NCBI GenBank assembly: GCA_964477345.1
Contig: CAYZDL010000008.1
Location: forward strand, 1-62,946
Source: JAJZEO01 sp964477345
GTDB taxonomy: Bacteria; Chlamydiota; Chlamydiia; Chlamydiales; 2-12-FULL-49-11
Reading direction: 5' to 3'
DNA: 62,946 bases
A program made the translations under genes and the position numbers. The notes beneath the pieces were generated by a model. That model was not told the DNA's origin. It saw only the letters and a program-made list of their open reading frames with translations, and ran no database searches. The number at the start of each line of letters is the position of its first letter. Position 1 is the stretch's first letter. Positions 27,551 through 35,217 of the stretch are shown piece after piece.

Positions 27551-30052
27551 ATGACTGGGAAACGGTACTACCCTGAAGACATTGAACTTAAATGGCAGAC
27601 ATTCTGGGATCAACATCAAATTTTCAAATGTGAAGTTGATAAAAGCAAACCAAAATATTATGTACTCACAATGTTTCCCTACCCGTCAGGAGCAGGTTTA
27701 CACGTAGGACACGTAGTCGGCTATACAGGAACTGATGTCATTGCACGATACAAGAGACAAAAAGGATTCAACGTCTTACAACCGATGGGGTGGGACAGTT
27801 TTGGTTTACCTGCGGAACAGTATGCTATTCGAACAGGAACACACCCCGCCGTTACCACAGAAAAAAACATCGAGACTTATCGCAAGCAGTTAAAGGCACT
27901 AGGCTTTAGCTATGATTGGTCAAGAGAGTTTGCGACGAGCGATCCAAAGTACTATAAATGGACTCAATGGCTTTTTACCAAGCTCTATGAAAGGGGGCTT
28001 GCTTACGAAGCTGAACTCATGGTGAATTTTTGCCCCGCTCTCGGAACAGTTCTTGCTAATGAAGAGGTGGAAGATGGTAAAAGCATCGAGGGGGGCTTTC
28101 CGATTGAAAGAAGACCTCTTCGCCAATGGGTATTGAAAATTACCGAATATGCAGAAAGGCTTTTAAACGACCTCGATGATCTCGATTGGCCTGAATACCT
28201 GAAGACTGTTCAAAGAAATTGGATTGGAAAATCAGAAGGGGTGAATGTCCACTACAAAGTCGACGGGCATAAAGATTGCACCATTACCACTTACACGACA
28301 AGACACGACACAATCTTCGGAACCACCTTCCTTGTTCTTTCCCCTGAACACCCCATCGCCCTTAAGATCACGACCAAGCCTCACAGAAGCGCCGTTGAGG
28401 CCTACATGCAATCGTGCCAAAGCAAGAGCGACCTTGAAAGAACCGAGCTTGCAAAAGAAAAAACCGGTGTCCTTACAGGGGCTTACGCGATTAACCCGAT
28501 CAATGGGGATAAGATTCCTGTCTGGATAGCTGACTATGTCCTCATGTCATATGGTACAGGAGCCGTTATGGGTGTCCCAGCCCATGATGAGCGAGACTCA
28601 GAATTTGTCGACAAGTTCGGAGGAGAAAAAATCGCCACGTTTGATGAAACAGGCCAATACATCAATAGTACCAATGAGAATGTCGACCTCTCCCGTGCAA
28701 AATCGATGCAAGAGGCAAAGGATATTATCGCCGACTATTTGGAATCGATTGGAGCAGGTGAGCGCCGGGTCAACTACAAACTAAGGGATTGGTTATTCTC
28801 TAGACAACGGTATTGGGGCGAACCATTTCCTATCATCGAGTTTGAAGATGGGACAAAGAGAATACTTGATCTCGATGAACTTCCGTTGACACCGCCACTA
28901 ATGGAAGATTACAAACCCTCATCCGATGGGAATTCTCCATTAGCTAAGGAACGTACATGGGTTGAGATCACAGACTCGAAAACCGGGAAACGCGCAGTTC
29001 GTGAGACTAACACGATGCCCCAATGGGCTGGTTCCTGCTGGTATTATCTCCGTTTTTGCGATCCACATAACGACCTTGCTGCCTTTGCCCCAGAGAAAGA
29101 AAAATACTGGATGCCCGTTGATATTTACATAGGTGGAGTCGAACATGCAGTACTCCACCTCTTGTACGCAAGATTTTGGCATAAGGTTTTCTACGATATC
29201 GGTCTTGTCTCGACAAAAGAGCCATTTAAAACGATGTGTAACCAAGGACTCGTCACTGCACGTTCTTATAAAAAAGAAAATGGCGGTTATGTTCACGAGG
29301 CCGACGTTGAAAAAATCGATGAGCACCACTACAGACTTAAGGGTTGTGACGAAAAAGTGACCTCCTTAGTCGAAAAAATGTCTAAGTCAAAGCTCAACGG
29401 GACATCTCCTGATGAGATGATCGCTGAATATGGAGCCGATGCCCTTCGGATGTATGAACTCTTCATGACTCCATTTGATAAAGAAAAGTTGTGGCAAACA
29501 GATGCGGTCAATGGCACAAAGCGCTTTTTAAATCGAGTCTATGAAATGATCACCGATGACGACAAGGTTGTCGATGAAGAAGAAAGCTTAGAGGCAAAAA
29601 AGCTCATTAACCGCGTCATTAAAGCCGTTGATGAAGATCTAGAAAAGCTCTCTTTCAACACTGCGATTGCAAAGATGATGGAGTTTATTAACGACTTTTC
29701 GACCCTAGATAAATACCCAAAAAGTGCTTTAAAAAAACTAACCCAGTTGATCTACCCCTTTGCACCCCATTTTGGGGAAGAGTGTTGGCAAATCCTAGGG
29801 GGAAAGGAAAAAACGATTACCTACGTCGCATTCCCGACTTACGACGAATCATCTCTTGAAGAAAACGAAGTGACCATCGTTATACAGGTTAATGGCAAAT
29901 TAAGAGGAAAAGGGACCTTTAGAAAGGGAGTATCTCAACAAGAGTTGGTTGCATTTGCAAGAGAAGATCGAATCGTGAAGAAATATCTTGAAGGAGAAAT
30001 TATAAAAGAAATATACGTTCCTGACAAATTATTAAATTTGGTTGTTCGATGA
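27551..30052 (+). CDS. leuS: leucyl-tRNA synthetase
   Basis: 833 residues. The class I signature PYPSGAGLHVGH lies at residues 44-54, and KMSKS at 609-613. The editing domain is recognisable by GTGAVMGVPAHDERD, and the zinc/leucine-specific region precedes KMSKS. Length is normal for bacterial LeuRS. The stop overlaps the waaA start as ATGA; leuS next to the KDO transferase is also the order in Chlamydia, good evidence for the phylum. Confidence 0.98.
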   Translation: MTGKRYYPEDIELKWQTFWDQHQIFKCEVDKSKPKYYVLTMFPYPSGAGLHVGHVVGYTGTDVIARYKRQKGFNVLQPMGWDSFGLPAEQYAIRTGTHPAVTTEKNIETYRKQLKALGFSYDWSREFATSDPKYYKWTQWLFTKLYERGLAYEAELMVNFCPALGTVLANEEVEDGKSIEGGFPIERRPLRQWVLKITEYAERLLNDLDDLDWPEYLKTVQRNWIGKSEGVNVHYKVDGHKDCTITTYTTRHDTIFGTTFLVLSPEHPIALKITTKPHRSAVEAYMQSCQSKSDLERTELAKEKTGVLTGAYAINPINGDKIPVWIADYVLMSYGTGAVMGVPAHDERDSEFVDKFGGEKIATFDETGQYINSTNENVDLSRAKSMQEAKDIIADYLESIGAGERRVNYKLRDWLFSRQRYWGEPFPIIEFEDGTKRILDLDELPLTPPLMEDYKPSSDGNSPLAKERTWVEITDSKTGKRAVRETNTMPQWAGSCWYYLRFCDPHNDLAAFAPEKEKYWMPVDIYIGGVEHAVLHLLYARFWHKVFYDIGLVSTKEPFKTMCNQGLVTARSYKKENGGYVHEADVEKIDEHHYRLKGCDEKVTSLVEKMSKSKLNGTSPDEMIAEYGADALRMYELFMTPFDKEKLWQTDAVNGTKRFLNRVYEMITDDDKVVDEEESLEAKKLINRVIKAVDEDLEKLSFNTAIAKMMEFINDFSTLDKYPKSALKKLTQLIYPFAPHFGEECWQILGGKEKTITYVAFPTYDESSLEENEVTIVIQVNGKLRGKGTFRKGVSQQELVAFAREDRIVKKYLEGEIIKEIYVPDKLLNLVVR

Positions 30053-31278
30053 AGTATATCGTAAATTTTGCTCTGCTCACTTTGATGATGATTAATCTCA
30101 TCAAATTTTCTTTTGTTTTTTTGACCAAGCGAGAATTTAGAAACGATCTATGGTCTAGCCTCGGTTTCAAAGATCCCAAAATTCCCCCGCGAAAACAGGG
30201 CAAAATCCGCATTTGGATCCATGCGGTCTCTCTTGGAGAGACTAAGGCAATTGAGCCGTTTGCCCAAATGGTAAAAAATGAGCTCCCTGATGTAGAGATC
30301 ATCAAAAGCTCCGTTACCGCGACAGGTCATGAAGAGTCTCTGAAAAGAAAGGATGTTTTCGACCGCTCATTCTACCTTCCCATTGATTTTTCCTGGCGAG
30401 CCCGAAAGCTTGTCAAAAAGATCGATCCCGACCTATTCATCCTTGTGGAGAATGATTACTGGCCCAATCTATTAACACAACTTAAAGCCCACGGAACCAA
30501 AACCGCCCTCATTAATGGGCGTATTTCTGACCGCTCCTACACACGGTATAAGCTCTGGCCGCGCTATGCAAAGAGACTCTTTGACAACTTTGATATCCTT
30601 TGCCTCCAATCAGACGAATACAAGAGCCGCTTTGAAGATCTAGGAGTCTCTTTAGATAAAATTTCGGTCACCGGAAACATCAAATTTGATGCAACCAATC
30701 CAAAAAAACCACGACTCGACCTTTACTTTCCCCAAGGCAAGCGCATTATCACCATTGCCTCTACCCATGAAGGGGAGGAGGAGATGATTCTCGAAGCACT
30801 CCGAACTATGGACGATTCAGTTTGCCTATTTATTGCCCCAAGACACCCTGAACGATTCGTAAAAGTAGCCGAGATTCTTCAAACTAGAGGGGTTTCCTAC
30901 CGAAAAATCAATGAGAAGGGGAGAGGCGACGAAAGAGTGGTCCTCGTTGACATGATGGGCGTACTCGATGAATGTTTTAAAGTCTCGAATGCAGCCATTG
31001 TCGGCGGCAGTTTTGTCAAGCACGTGGGAGGTCACAATATTTTTGAACCCGCAAGACACGGCGTTCCTGTAGTCTATGGCCCCTATATGTTTAATCAAGA
31101 GCCCCTCGTCGATGTCTTTAAAAAGCACAATGTCGGCAAGCAAGTTGAACTTGAAAAGCTCAAAGAAACTCTAGAAAGCTACCTAATCCAGAGTAGGCCG
31201 GAAGAGGGGATTGAGCCCCTAATCCGAGAAGTTGCTGGAGCCACAGAAAGATCATGGGAAATTATAAAAAAGTTGTAG
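30049..31278 (+). CDS. waaA: 3-deoxy-D-manno-octulosonic acid (KDO) transferase
   Basis: 409 residues. It transfers KDO from CMP-KDO to lipid A at the inner membrane; chlamydial forms add several residues and make the genus epitope. An N-terminal anchor (~3-22) precedes a GT-B fold: HAVSLGETKAIEP, SSVTATGHEE, LFILVENDYWPN, and the C-terminal GGSFVKHVGGHNIFEPARHG with GPYMFNQ. The number of KDO residues added cannot be read from sequence. It overlaps leuS by four bases and is followed by the two tRNA genes. Confidence 0.96.
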   Translation: MKYIVNFALLTLMMINLIKFSFVFLTKREFRNDLWSSLGFKDPKIPPRKQGKIRIWIHAVSLGETKAIEPFAQMVKNELPDVEIIKSSVTATGHEESLKRKDVFDRSFYLPIDFSWRARKLVKKIDPDLFILVENDYWPNLLTQLKAHGTKTALINGRISDRSYTRYKLWPRYAKRLFDNFDILCLQSDEYKSRFEDLGVSLDKISVTGNIKFDATNPKKPRLDLYFPQGKRIITIASTHEGEEEMILEALRTMDDSVCLFIAPRHPERFVKVAEILQTRGVSYRKINEKGRGDERVVLVDMMGVLDECFKVSNAAIVGGSFVKHVGGHNIFEPARHGVPVVYGPYMFNQEPLVDVFKKHNVGKQVELEKLKETLESYLIQSRPEEGIEPLIREVAGATERSWEIIKKL

Positions 31279-31316
31279 AAAAAGAAACCCTTATGATAAG
31301 CTCATCACATCTCTAT

Positions 31317-31389
<73 letters not shown>

Positions 31390-31411
31390 TTGTCATACCA
31401 CGTTATCCTGA

Positions 31412-31484
31412 GGCGGCTTAGCTCAGTTGGTAGAGCATCGGAATCATAATCCGCAGGTCGTTGGTTCGAGTCCGACAGCCGCTA
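31412..31484 (+). tRNA. tRNA with CAT anticodon, probably elongator Met
   Basis: 73 bases with acceptor GGCGGCT/AGCCGCT (G1-U72 wobble), D stem GCTC/GAGC, anticodon loop ATCATAA, T stem GTTGG/CCGAC. The first pair of the anticodon stem (T27, C43) is mismatched. Elongator Met is preferred over lysidine-modified Ile because pairs 4-69 and 5-68 are G-C rather than the C-G pairs seen in E. coli tRNA-Ile2. Its 3' half is the insertion site of an integrative element. Confidence 0.88.
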
Positions 31485-31492
31485 AAACACTA
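31458..31492 (+). repeat. left attachment repeat (tRNA-proximal)
   Basis: 35 bases identical to 34245-34279, covering the T arm and 3' acceptor of the tRNA and the first eight bases after it. Confidence 0.9.
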
Positions 31493-31816
31493 ACACTTCC
31501 CACCAGTAGCTTCTGTACGTAACTTCAACATACAGGAGACATCATGTCAAAATTTAAGAAAATTGCGGTTTTTCCGCATTTTTTACGCAAGTCGTCTGAA
31601 TCAATCAGAACAATCAATCAACACACAAATTTGCACTGTTTTCTATCAAAATTTTTCTCGAATGCGGAAAATTTGCGGAAAATGGCATTTCGGTCACGGA
31701 ATTTTCAGTCCAATGCTCTAGGAAAAAGGTCGACTTAAGTAAAAAGAGCAACGGAATAGGAAACCTATTCCCTTTTATTCCAAAATATTTATATTAACAT
31801 TCTTAGGTGCAAATTT
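31493..31816. other. integrase leader region with repeated TGCGGAAAAT motifs
   Basis: This 324-base stretch has no convincing gene. A 64-codon frame at 31544-31738 has AGGAG before its ATG, but the product is featureless and basic. The DNA carries TGCGGAAAAT at 31663-31672 and again at 31674-31683, and an inverted related copy at 31569-31578 that forms a GCGG-TTTTT-CCGC hairpin followed by six T. These may be integrase arm-type sites, a terminator, or both. Confidence 0.4.
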
Positions 31817-32937
31817 ATGGCTAAAGGTTCTGACAGTTACAGATGTATTCGTGAATACACAAAAAAAGACGGCACAATCACATATCGTGCGGAAGTAAGA
31901 AGAAAACATGCCAAGCCTCTGCGCAAAACATGCCGTACGCTTACAGGAGCTAAAAATTGGGTGCGCTCTACTGAGACCGCTCTTTTAGAAGGAAGGACGC
32001 CACCGGAGGCAAAAGCTAAAAAATACACCCTGTATGACCTAATCGAGCAATACAAGCGCTTACATTTAAGCAAATACCCAAAGCGACTAAGAGATCAATC
32101 GATCCATTTAAAATGGTGGGATGAGCATTACGGGCAGAGACTTCTTAGTGACATTACCCCGTCTCTACTGGCTGAGGCGAAAAATGAACTTCTCAATGAA
32201 ATGACACCTCGTAAGACTCAGAGGTCTGGTCCGACCGTAAACAGGTACCTGGCAAGCCTTAGTAAAGCCTTTTCATTGGCTACAAAAGAGTGGGAATGGA
32301 TCAGCGATAACCTCTTTCCAAGAATCTCAAAGTTGCCAGAGAACAAGGGACGGATGCGCTTTCTCAGTAAAGAGGAGCTGCAAAAGCTTCTCCAAATTTG
32401 TAAAGAGCATAAGAATCCCAACCTCTATGGAATGGTGCTAATGGCGGCATCCCTTGGCATGCGCTTTGGTGAAATCTCTGATCTCAAGTGGAAGAACGTA
32501 GATTTTGAAAACCGCCTCATCACAATGGAGATGACAAAGAATCAGGATATGCGGGTATTGCCCATACCAGACCAGATTTTCGAGTTTCTAAGGCAAAGAG
32601 AGGGGGATTGCAGTAGTGAAGATTATGTATTCCCTTCGAGAGATCCGAAGAAACGTCATCCGTATTCCATGGTTAGAAAAGCTTTTAGGAGTGTCACAAA
32701 TACACTAGGGATAGATGATGTGGTTTTCCATTCACTCAGACATACAGCAGCGTCCCATTTAGCTATGAGTGGCGCATCCCAGNNNNNNNNNNACTAATGG
32801 AGGTGCTTGGCCATCGATCCCCAACAATGACCAAAAGGTACGCCCACTTTAACAAGGCGCACTTAGCGAAGTTACTGCAGAAGACCAATGACAACCTAAT
32901 CAATGAACGCGAGGTTGTAAATGAAGCAAAATCTTGA
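31817..32937 (+). CDS. tyrosine recombinase / phage-type integrase (interrupted by assembly gap)
   Basis: The frame runs from ATG 31817 to a gap of ten N at 32783-32792 and resumes after it to TGA 32935-32937, about 370 residues. An N-terminal arm-binding region is followed by a SAM-like core-binding domain (~75-165) and the catalytic domain: Arg in SLGMRFGEISDLKW, HSLRHTAASH (His-x-x-Arg), then, after the gap, LMEVLGHRSPTMTKRYAHF with the second His and catalytic Tyr. As written the ten N put the two parts out of frame, so the intact gene must have a gap length of 2 mod 3; family spacing suggests five bases. It lies beside the left repeat and overlaps the next gene by 17 bases. Confidence 0.9.
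32783..32792. other. assembly gap (10 N) in the integrase gene
   Basis: Ten N replace sequence between the HxxR motif and the LGH motif of the recombinase. The number is probably a placeholder, since it breaks the frame. Confidence 0.98.
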
Positions 32938-33493
32938 TTCTATAAAAGAGCTACTTTCAAATTTTACTGATGAGCTGGCTGTGAAAGTAGAACTCGAAAA
33001 AGATCATGAAATCATCAACGACTATGATGACACTTTAAGGTCTTGGGAAAAGGCGGAAGCTTACGGATGGATATTTTTAGAATCGCAATATCTCTTCTTT
33101 TGGAGCGTGTCGGAAGAGACAAAAATGAGAAGCCAGAAGAACAGAAAGTACCCTGAGCATCTTCTTAGAAATGGGAATGAATATTACTTAACATGGCAAA
33201 ACAAAGTCATAGAGATGAAGGATGTTAAAAGGACGGTTCCAAGGCTATGCGAATCCTCCAGATACGCACGTTATGGAATTCCTCAATCCTTGCCCACAGA
33301 GTCCCTAATTGCATATATCAATCGCTTACGAGAATTGGTTTCAGACAAAACCTATCCTAAAAAACAATGGGGAGAATCACTAGGTAGCTTTCTTGAATTT
33401 GTGCGTTTACACACTTCATCTGATTGCCACGGGTTCATTGACATCATTTTCCCAGAGGATAGAGCCTTCTATTACGGCACCATTATCAGGTAG
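32921..33493 (+). CDS. hypothetical cargo protein of the integrative element
   Basis: 190 residues, starting inside the last 17 bases of the integrase gene, which implies coupled expression. No family is recognised. The sequence is soluble, charged, rich in aromatic residues (YGWIFLESQYLFFW near 48-61) and has no signal peptide or membrane segment. The tail reads DIIFPEDRAFYYGTIIR. It could be an excision or regulatory factor of the element or a defence cargo; nothing in the sequence decides this. Confidence 0.55.
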   Translation: MKQNLDSIKELLSNFTDELAVKVELEKDHEIINDYDDTLRSWEKAEAYGWIFLESQYLFFWSVSEETKMRSQKNRKYPEHLLRNGNEYYLTWQNKVIEMKDVKRTVPRLCESSRYARYGIPQSLPTESLIAYINRLRELVSDKTYPKKQWGESLGSFLEFVRLHTSSDCHGFIDIIFPEDRAFYYGTIIR

Positions 33494-33497
33494 AAAA

Positions 33498-33513
33498 ACT
33501 TGAACGTTCAAGT
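33498..33513. promoter_or_regulatory. 16-bp perfect palindrome, operator-like
   Basis: ACTTGAACGTTCAAGT is its own reverse complement. It lies five bases after the 190-residue gene and about 25 bases before a small frame with a strong ribosome-binding site, a typical spot for a dimeric repressor site. A second palindrome, GTACATGTAC at 33528-33537, overlaps that site. Confidence 0.45.
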
Positions 33514-33537
33514 AAGTAATTTTGGAGGTACATGTAC

Positions 33538-33678
33538 ATGCGAAATCTAAGTGATAGGTTAGACCGTAAAAATTATACGCTGGGGATTGACCATGATCGG
33601 ATCTATAGAAATTCTATGCACATATTCCAGAATTACCCCCTATGTATGGATTTAGTAACGAATATTTGGGTGGGTTAA
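33538..33678 (+). CDS. possible small protein, 46 residues
   Basis: ATG at 33538 has GGAGG nine bases upstream; another in-frame ATG at 33532 is too close to it. The product begins MRNLSDRLDRKNYTLGIDHD and has no recognised family. It ends overlapping the next minus-strand gene by four bases. The ribosome-binding site and palindromes upstream argue for a real gene, but its shortness leaves doubt. Confidence 0.35.
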   Translation: MRNLSDRLDRKNYTLGIDHDRIYRNSMHIFQNYPLCMDLVTNIWVG

Positions 33679-33962
33679 GATTTCATATATGCACGTAAAA
33701 GCGCCATTCCTTGAGAAAAAGCCCAAACTGCTGTCATAGCTAGTACTGCCCACTTATCCCTTCTGAAATAAATCTTTCCTAAACACCACGCAGCGCCTAC
33801 AAGTGCAATAACTCCTTGGACTAATAGGCTGTCCCAGTAGACAAGCATGATCACTAGGACAATGACAGCGGAGGCACATTCAATTTTTCCCTCGATGCGC
33901 CACCATTTCAAAAATCGCTCTTTTTTCGATGGTTTATGTGTTATTTCCAAATTTGCCACCAA
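33675..33962 (-). CDS. small membrane protein of the element, 95 residues
   Basis: A basic N-terminal segment (HKPSKKERFLKWWR) is followed by three hydrophobic stretches (~29-46, ~48-66 and ~72-90). Family not recognised. Its start overlaps the end of the upstream minus-strand gene by 22 bases, so the two are probably a unit. Such two-gene membrane/coiled-coil units in islands may be holin-like or toxin-like; that is speculation. Confidence 0.5.
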   Translation of the reverse strand: MVANLEITHKPSKKERFLKWWRIEGKIECASAVIVLVIMLVYWDSLLVQGVIALVGAAWCLGKIYFRRDKWAVLAMTAVWAFSQGMALLRAYMKS

Positions 33963-34207
33963 CTTTTTGGTTCTTCTTCACTTGGGAAGTATTGCCTTTC
34001 TAAGGCATCTGCCTCACGCTGACATTCTACACCTTCTACATATTCTCCGCATCCTTTAACAATATGTCTGACTGATTGGACTTCTGCGTATAAAGCAAGC
34101 CATTCCTGCCCTGTCATAACAGATACCCCGGCAGCAGCACATTCACCGCCTGCTTGTATTAGTAGTTCCTGCGCTTGCTCTTTGTGCTCCCGTTCTTCTT
34201 CTCGCAA
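33941..34207 (-). CDS. small charged helical protein beside the right repeat
   Basis: 88 residues from a TTG at 34207; the frame stays open further upstream towards the right repeat without an ATG, so the start is uncertain and the gene may have been cut by integration. The first part is Glu/Gln-rich and helical (REEEREHKEQAQELLIQ), then a cysteine-containing middle (CGEYVEGVEC), ending KSWWQIWK. No family recognised. Confidence 0.4.
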   Translation of the reverse strand: MREEEREHKEQAQELLIQAGGECAAAGVSVMTGQEWLALYAEVQSVRHIVKGCGEYVEGVECQREADALERQYFPSEEEPKSWWQIWK

Positions 34208-34244
34208 AGATTGTATCTGGCGAGCTACATTATCTTCGTTGATC

Positions 34245-34279
34245 TCGTTGGTTCGAGTCCGACAGCCGCTAAAACACTA
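34245..34279 (+). repeat. right attachment repeat (tRNA fragment)
   Basis: 35 bases identical to 31458-31492. It includes 27 bases of tRNA 3' end with no tRNA body upstream, as expected at the far end of an element inserted in a tRNA. Confidence 0.9.
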
Positions 34280-34763
34280 GTTATGAAACGGCTTTTATCT
34301 TTCTTCCCTTATTTTTTAACCGACACATTTGTCCCAAGTTTCTTTTTCATTACTTAGTGCTTTTTGTGCATTGACTCTTGCTTTGATTCCTTTTTAAAAC
34401 CATTAGTTTATCCCTCATCCTGGTTGTTTCTCATTTCAATTCTCTTTGATAATTGTAGCAAAGCCATCAATTGGGCTTGCGCCTCCTTTAAAGCTACCAC
34501 CTACTATTGTTAGTGAAGAATTGCCTCCAGTCACGAAATACAGGATAGAGTAGTTGTTAACATCGCTGAAAGTATCATTCGACGAGGTGGGGTGATGATT
34601 GAACCACCATCATTTATATCGTTAATAGAGGGTAGAGAAGAAAGCCGAGACCTATGTTTTTGATTCTTATATTTGAAGTGACAGATTTTTTTTCAATAAA
34701 AAAACCAGAGATTTTCAATTTTCACTTTAGTATGGTCTACATTTGAAAAAAACTAGGAGAAGT
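34280..34763. other. gene-poor stretch after the element
   Basis: About 480 bases with no intact gene. It contains a likely minus-strand gene remnant (34436-34680) and AT-rich DNA upstream of the phnA-like gene. Confidence 0.6.
34436..34680 (-). pseudogene. possible decayed gene fragment
   Basis: Reading the minus strand, an open stretch of about 58 codons ends at TGA 34436-34438 with protein-like sequence (VTGGNSSLTIVGGSFKGG, then SPIDGFATIIKEN). Immediately upstream a different frame is open and also looks protein-like (LPSINDINDGGSIITPP), suggesting a frameshift. No start or ribosome-binding site is visible and no family is recognised. Confidence 0.25.
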
Positions 34764-35114
34764 ATGAAGAATATTCCAAATTGCACTAAATGCGGCAGCG
34801 AATTTACTTACCAAGAGGGGAATCTTTTTATTTGTCCTGAATGTGGCCATGAATGGACGGAACATGATAATGCGGAAGATAAGAATCTTGAGGTAGTTGT
34901 AAAAGATGCCCATGGAAACATTTTAAAAGATGGAGACACTGTGACCATAATTAAGGATCTCAAAGTTAAAGGATCGCCAAATGCCATTAAGATCGGGCTT
35001 AAAGTTAAAGATATTCGTTTGGTTCCGGAAGTAAATGGACATAACATCGAAGCAAGAATTCCAGGACTTGGCACGATGATGCTAAAGTCCGAGATCGTTA
35101 AAAAAAGCAATTAG
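34764..35114 (+). CDS. PhnA/YjdM family zinc-ribbon protein
   Basis: 116 residues from the ATG at 34764, which has AGGAG upstream; a TTG seven codons earlier is rejected. An N-terminal zinc ribbon (CTKC and CPEC pairs) is followed by the PhnA domain with VVKDAHGNILKDGDTVTIIK and a closing MLKSEIVKK. The E. coli homologue was named for alkylphosphonate use, but its true role is unsettled. A hairpin terminator follows at 35150. Confidence 0.9.
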   Translation: MKNIPNCTKCGSEFTYQEGNLFICPECGHEWTEHDNAEDKNLEVVVKDAHGNILKDGDTVTIIKDLKVKGSPNAIKIGLKVKDIRLVPEVNGHNIEARIPGLGTMMLKSEIVKKSN

Positions 35115-35149
35115 CATTGCTTTCGAAATCCATTAATTCCTCCTATAAA

Positions 35150-35175
35150 GAAGACCGCAATTGAATGCGGTCTTC
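35150..35175 (+). terminator. hairpin terminator after the phnA-like gene
   Basis: GAAGACCGCA and its exact complement TGCGGTCTTC flank a six-base loop, followed by an AT-rich run. It lies between the phnA-like gene and the end of the converging Ser/Cys gene and may serve both. Confidence 0.7.
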
Positions 35176-35207
35176 CCATTATTATTCTGAATCATCAGAT
35201 TAACAAC

Positions 35208-35217
35208 NNNNNNNNNN
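35208..35217. other. assembly gap (10 N) beside the Ser/Cys repeat gene
   Basis: The gap is flanked by TTAACAAC on both sides (35200-35207 and 35218-35225), so the join may be a failed overlap or a collapsed repeat. It touches the stop codon of the Ser/Cys gene. Confidence 0.95.

Larger units (their letters stand above)
31458..34279 (+). mobile_element. small integrative element in tRNA-Met 3' end
   Basis: A perfect 35-bp direct repeat bounds a segment of about 2.79 kb (repeat to repeat). The left copy is the last 27 bases of the tRNA plus eight flanking bases. Directly inside the left repeat is a tyrosine-recombinase gene reading inward, then a 190-residue unknown, a 46-48 codon frame and two small minus-strand genes. 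tRNA 3' ends are the classic target of tyrosine integrases, which restore the tRNA on insertion. No replication, capsid or conjugation gene is seen, so it looks like a minimal or decayed island. Confidence 0.85.

Noticed and set aside
31273..31297. Promoter for the tRNA pair (TTGTAG and TATGAT)
   Set aside because: The two boxes are only 13 bases apart, too close for a sigma70 promoter.
31544..31738. 64-codon frame with AGGAG before the integrase
   Set aside because: Contains the hairpin and repeat boxes and gives a featureless product; listed only as a weak possibility.
34175..34357. 60-codon plus-strand frame crossing the right repeat
   Set aside because: Its sequence runs through a tRNA fragment and lies antisense to the element's last gene; hydrophobic by chance.
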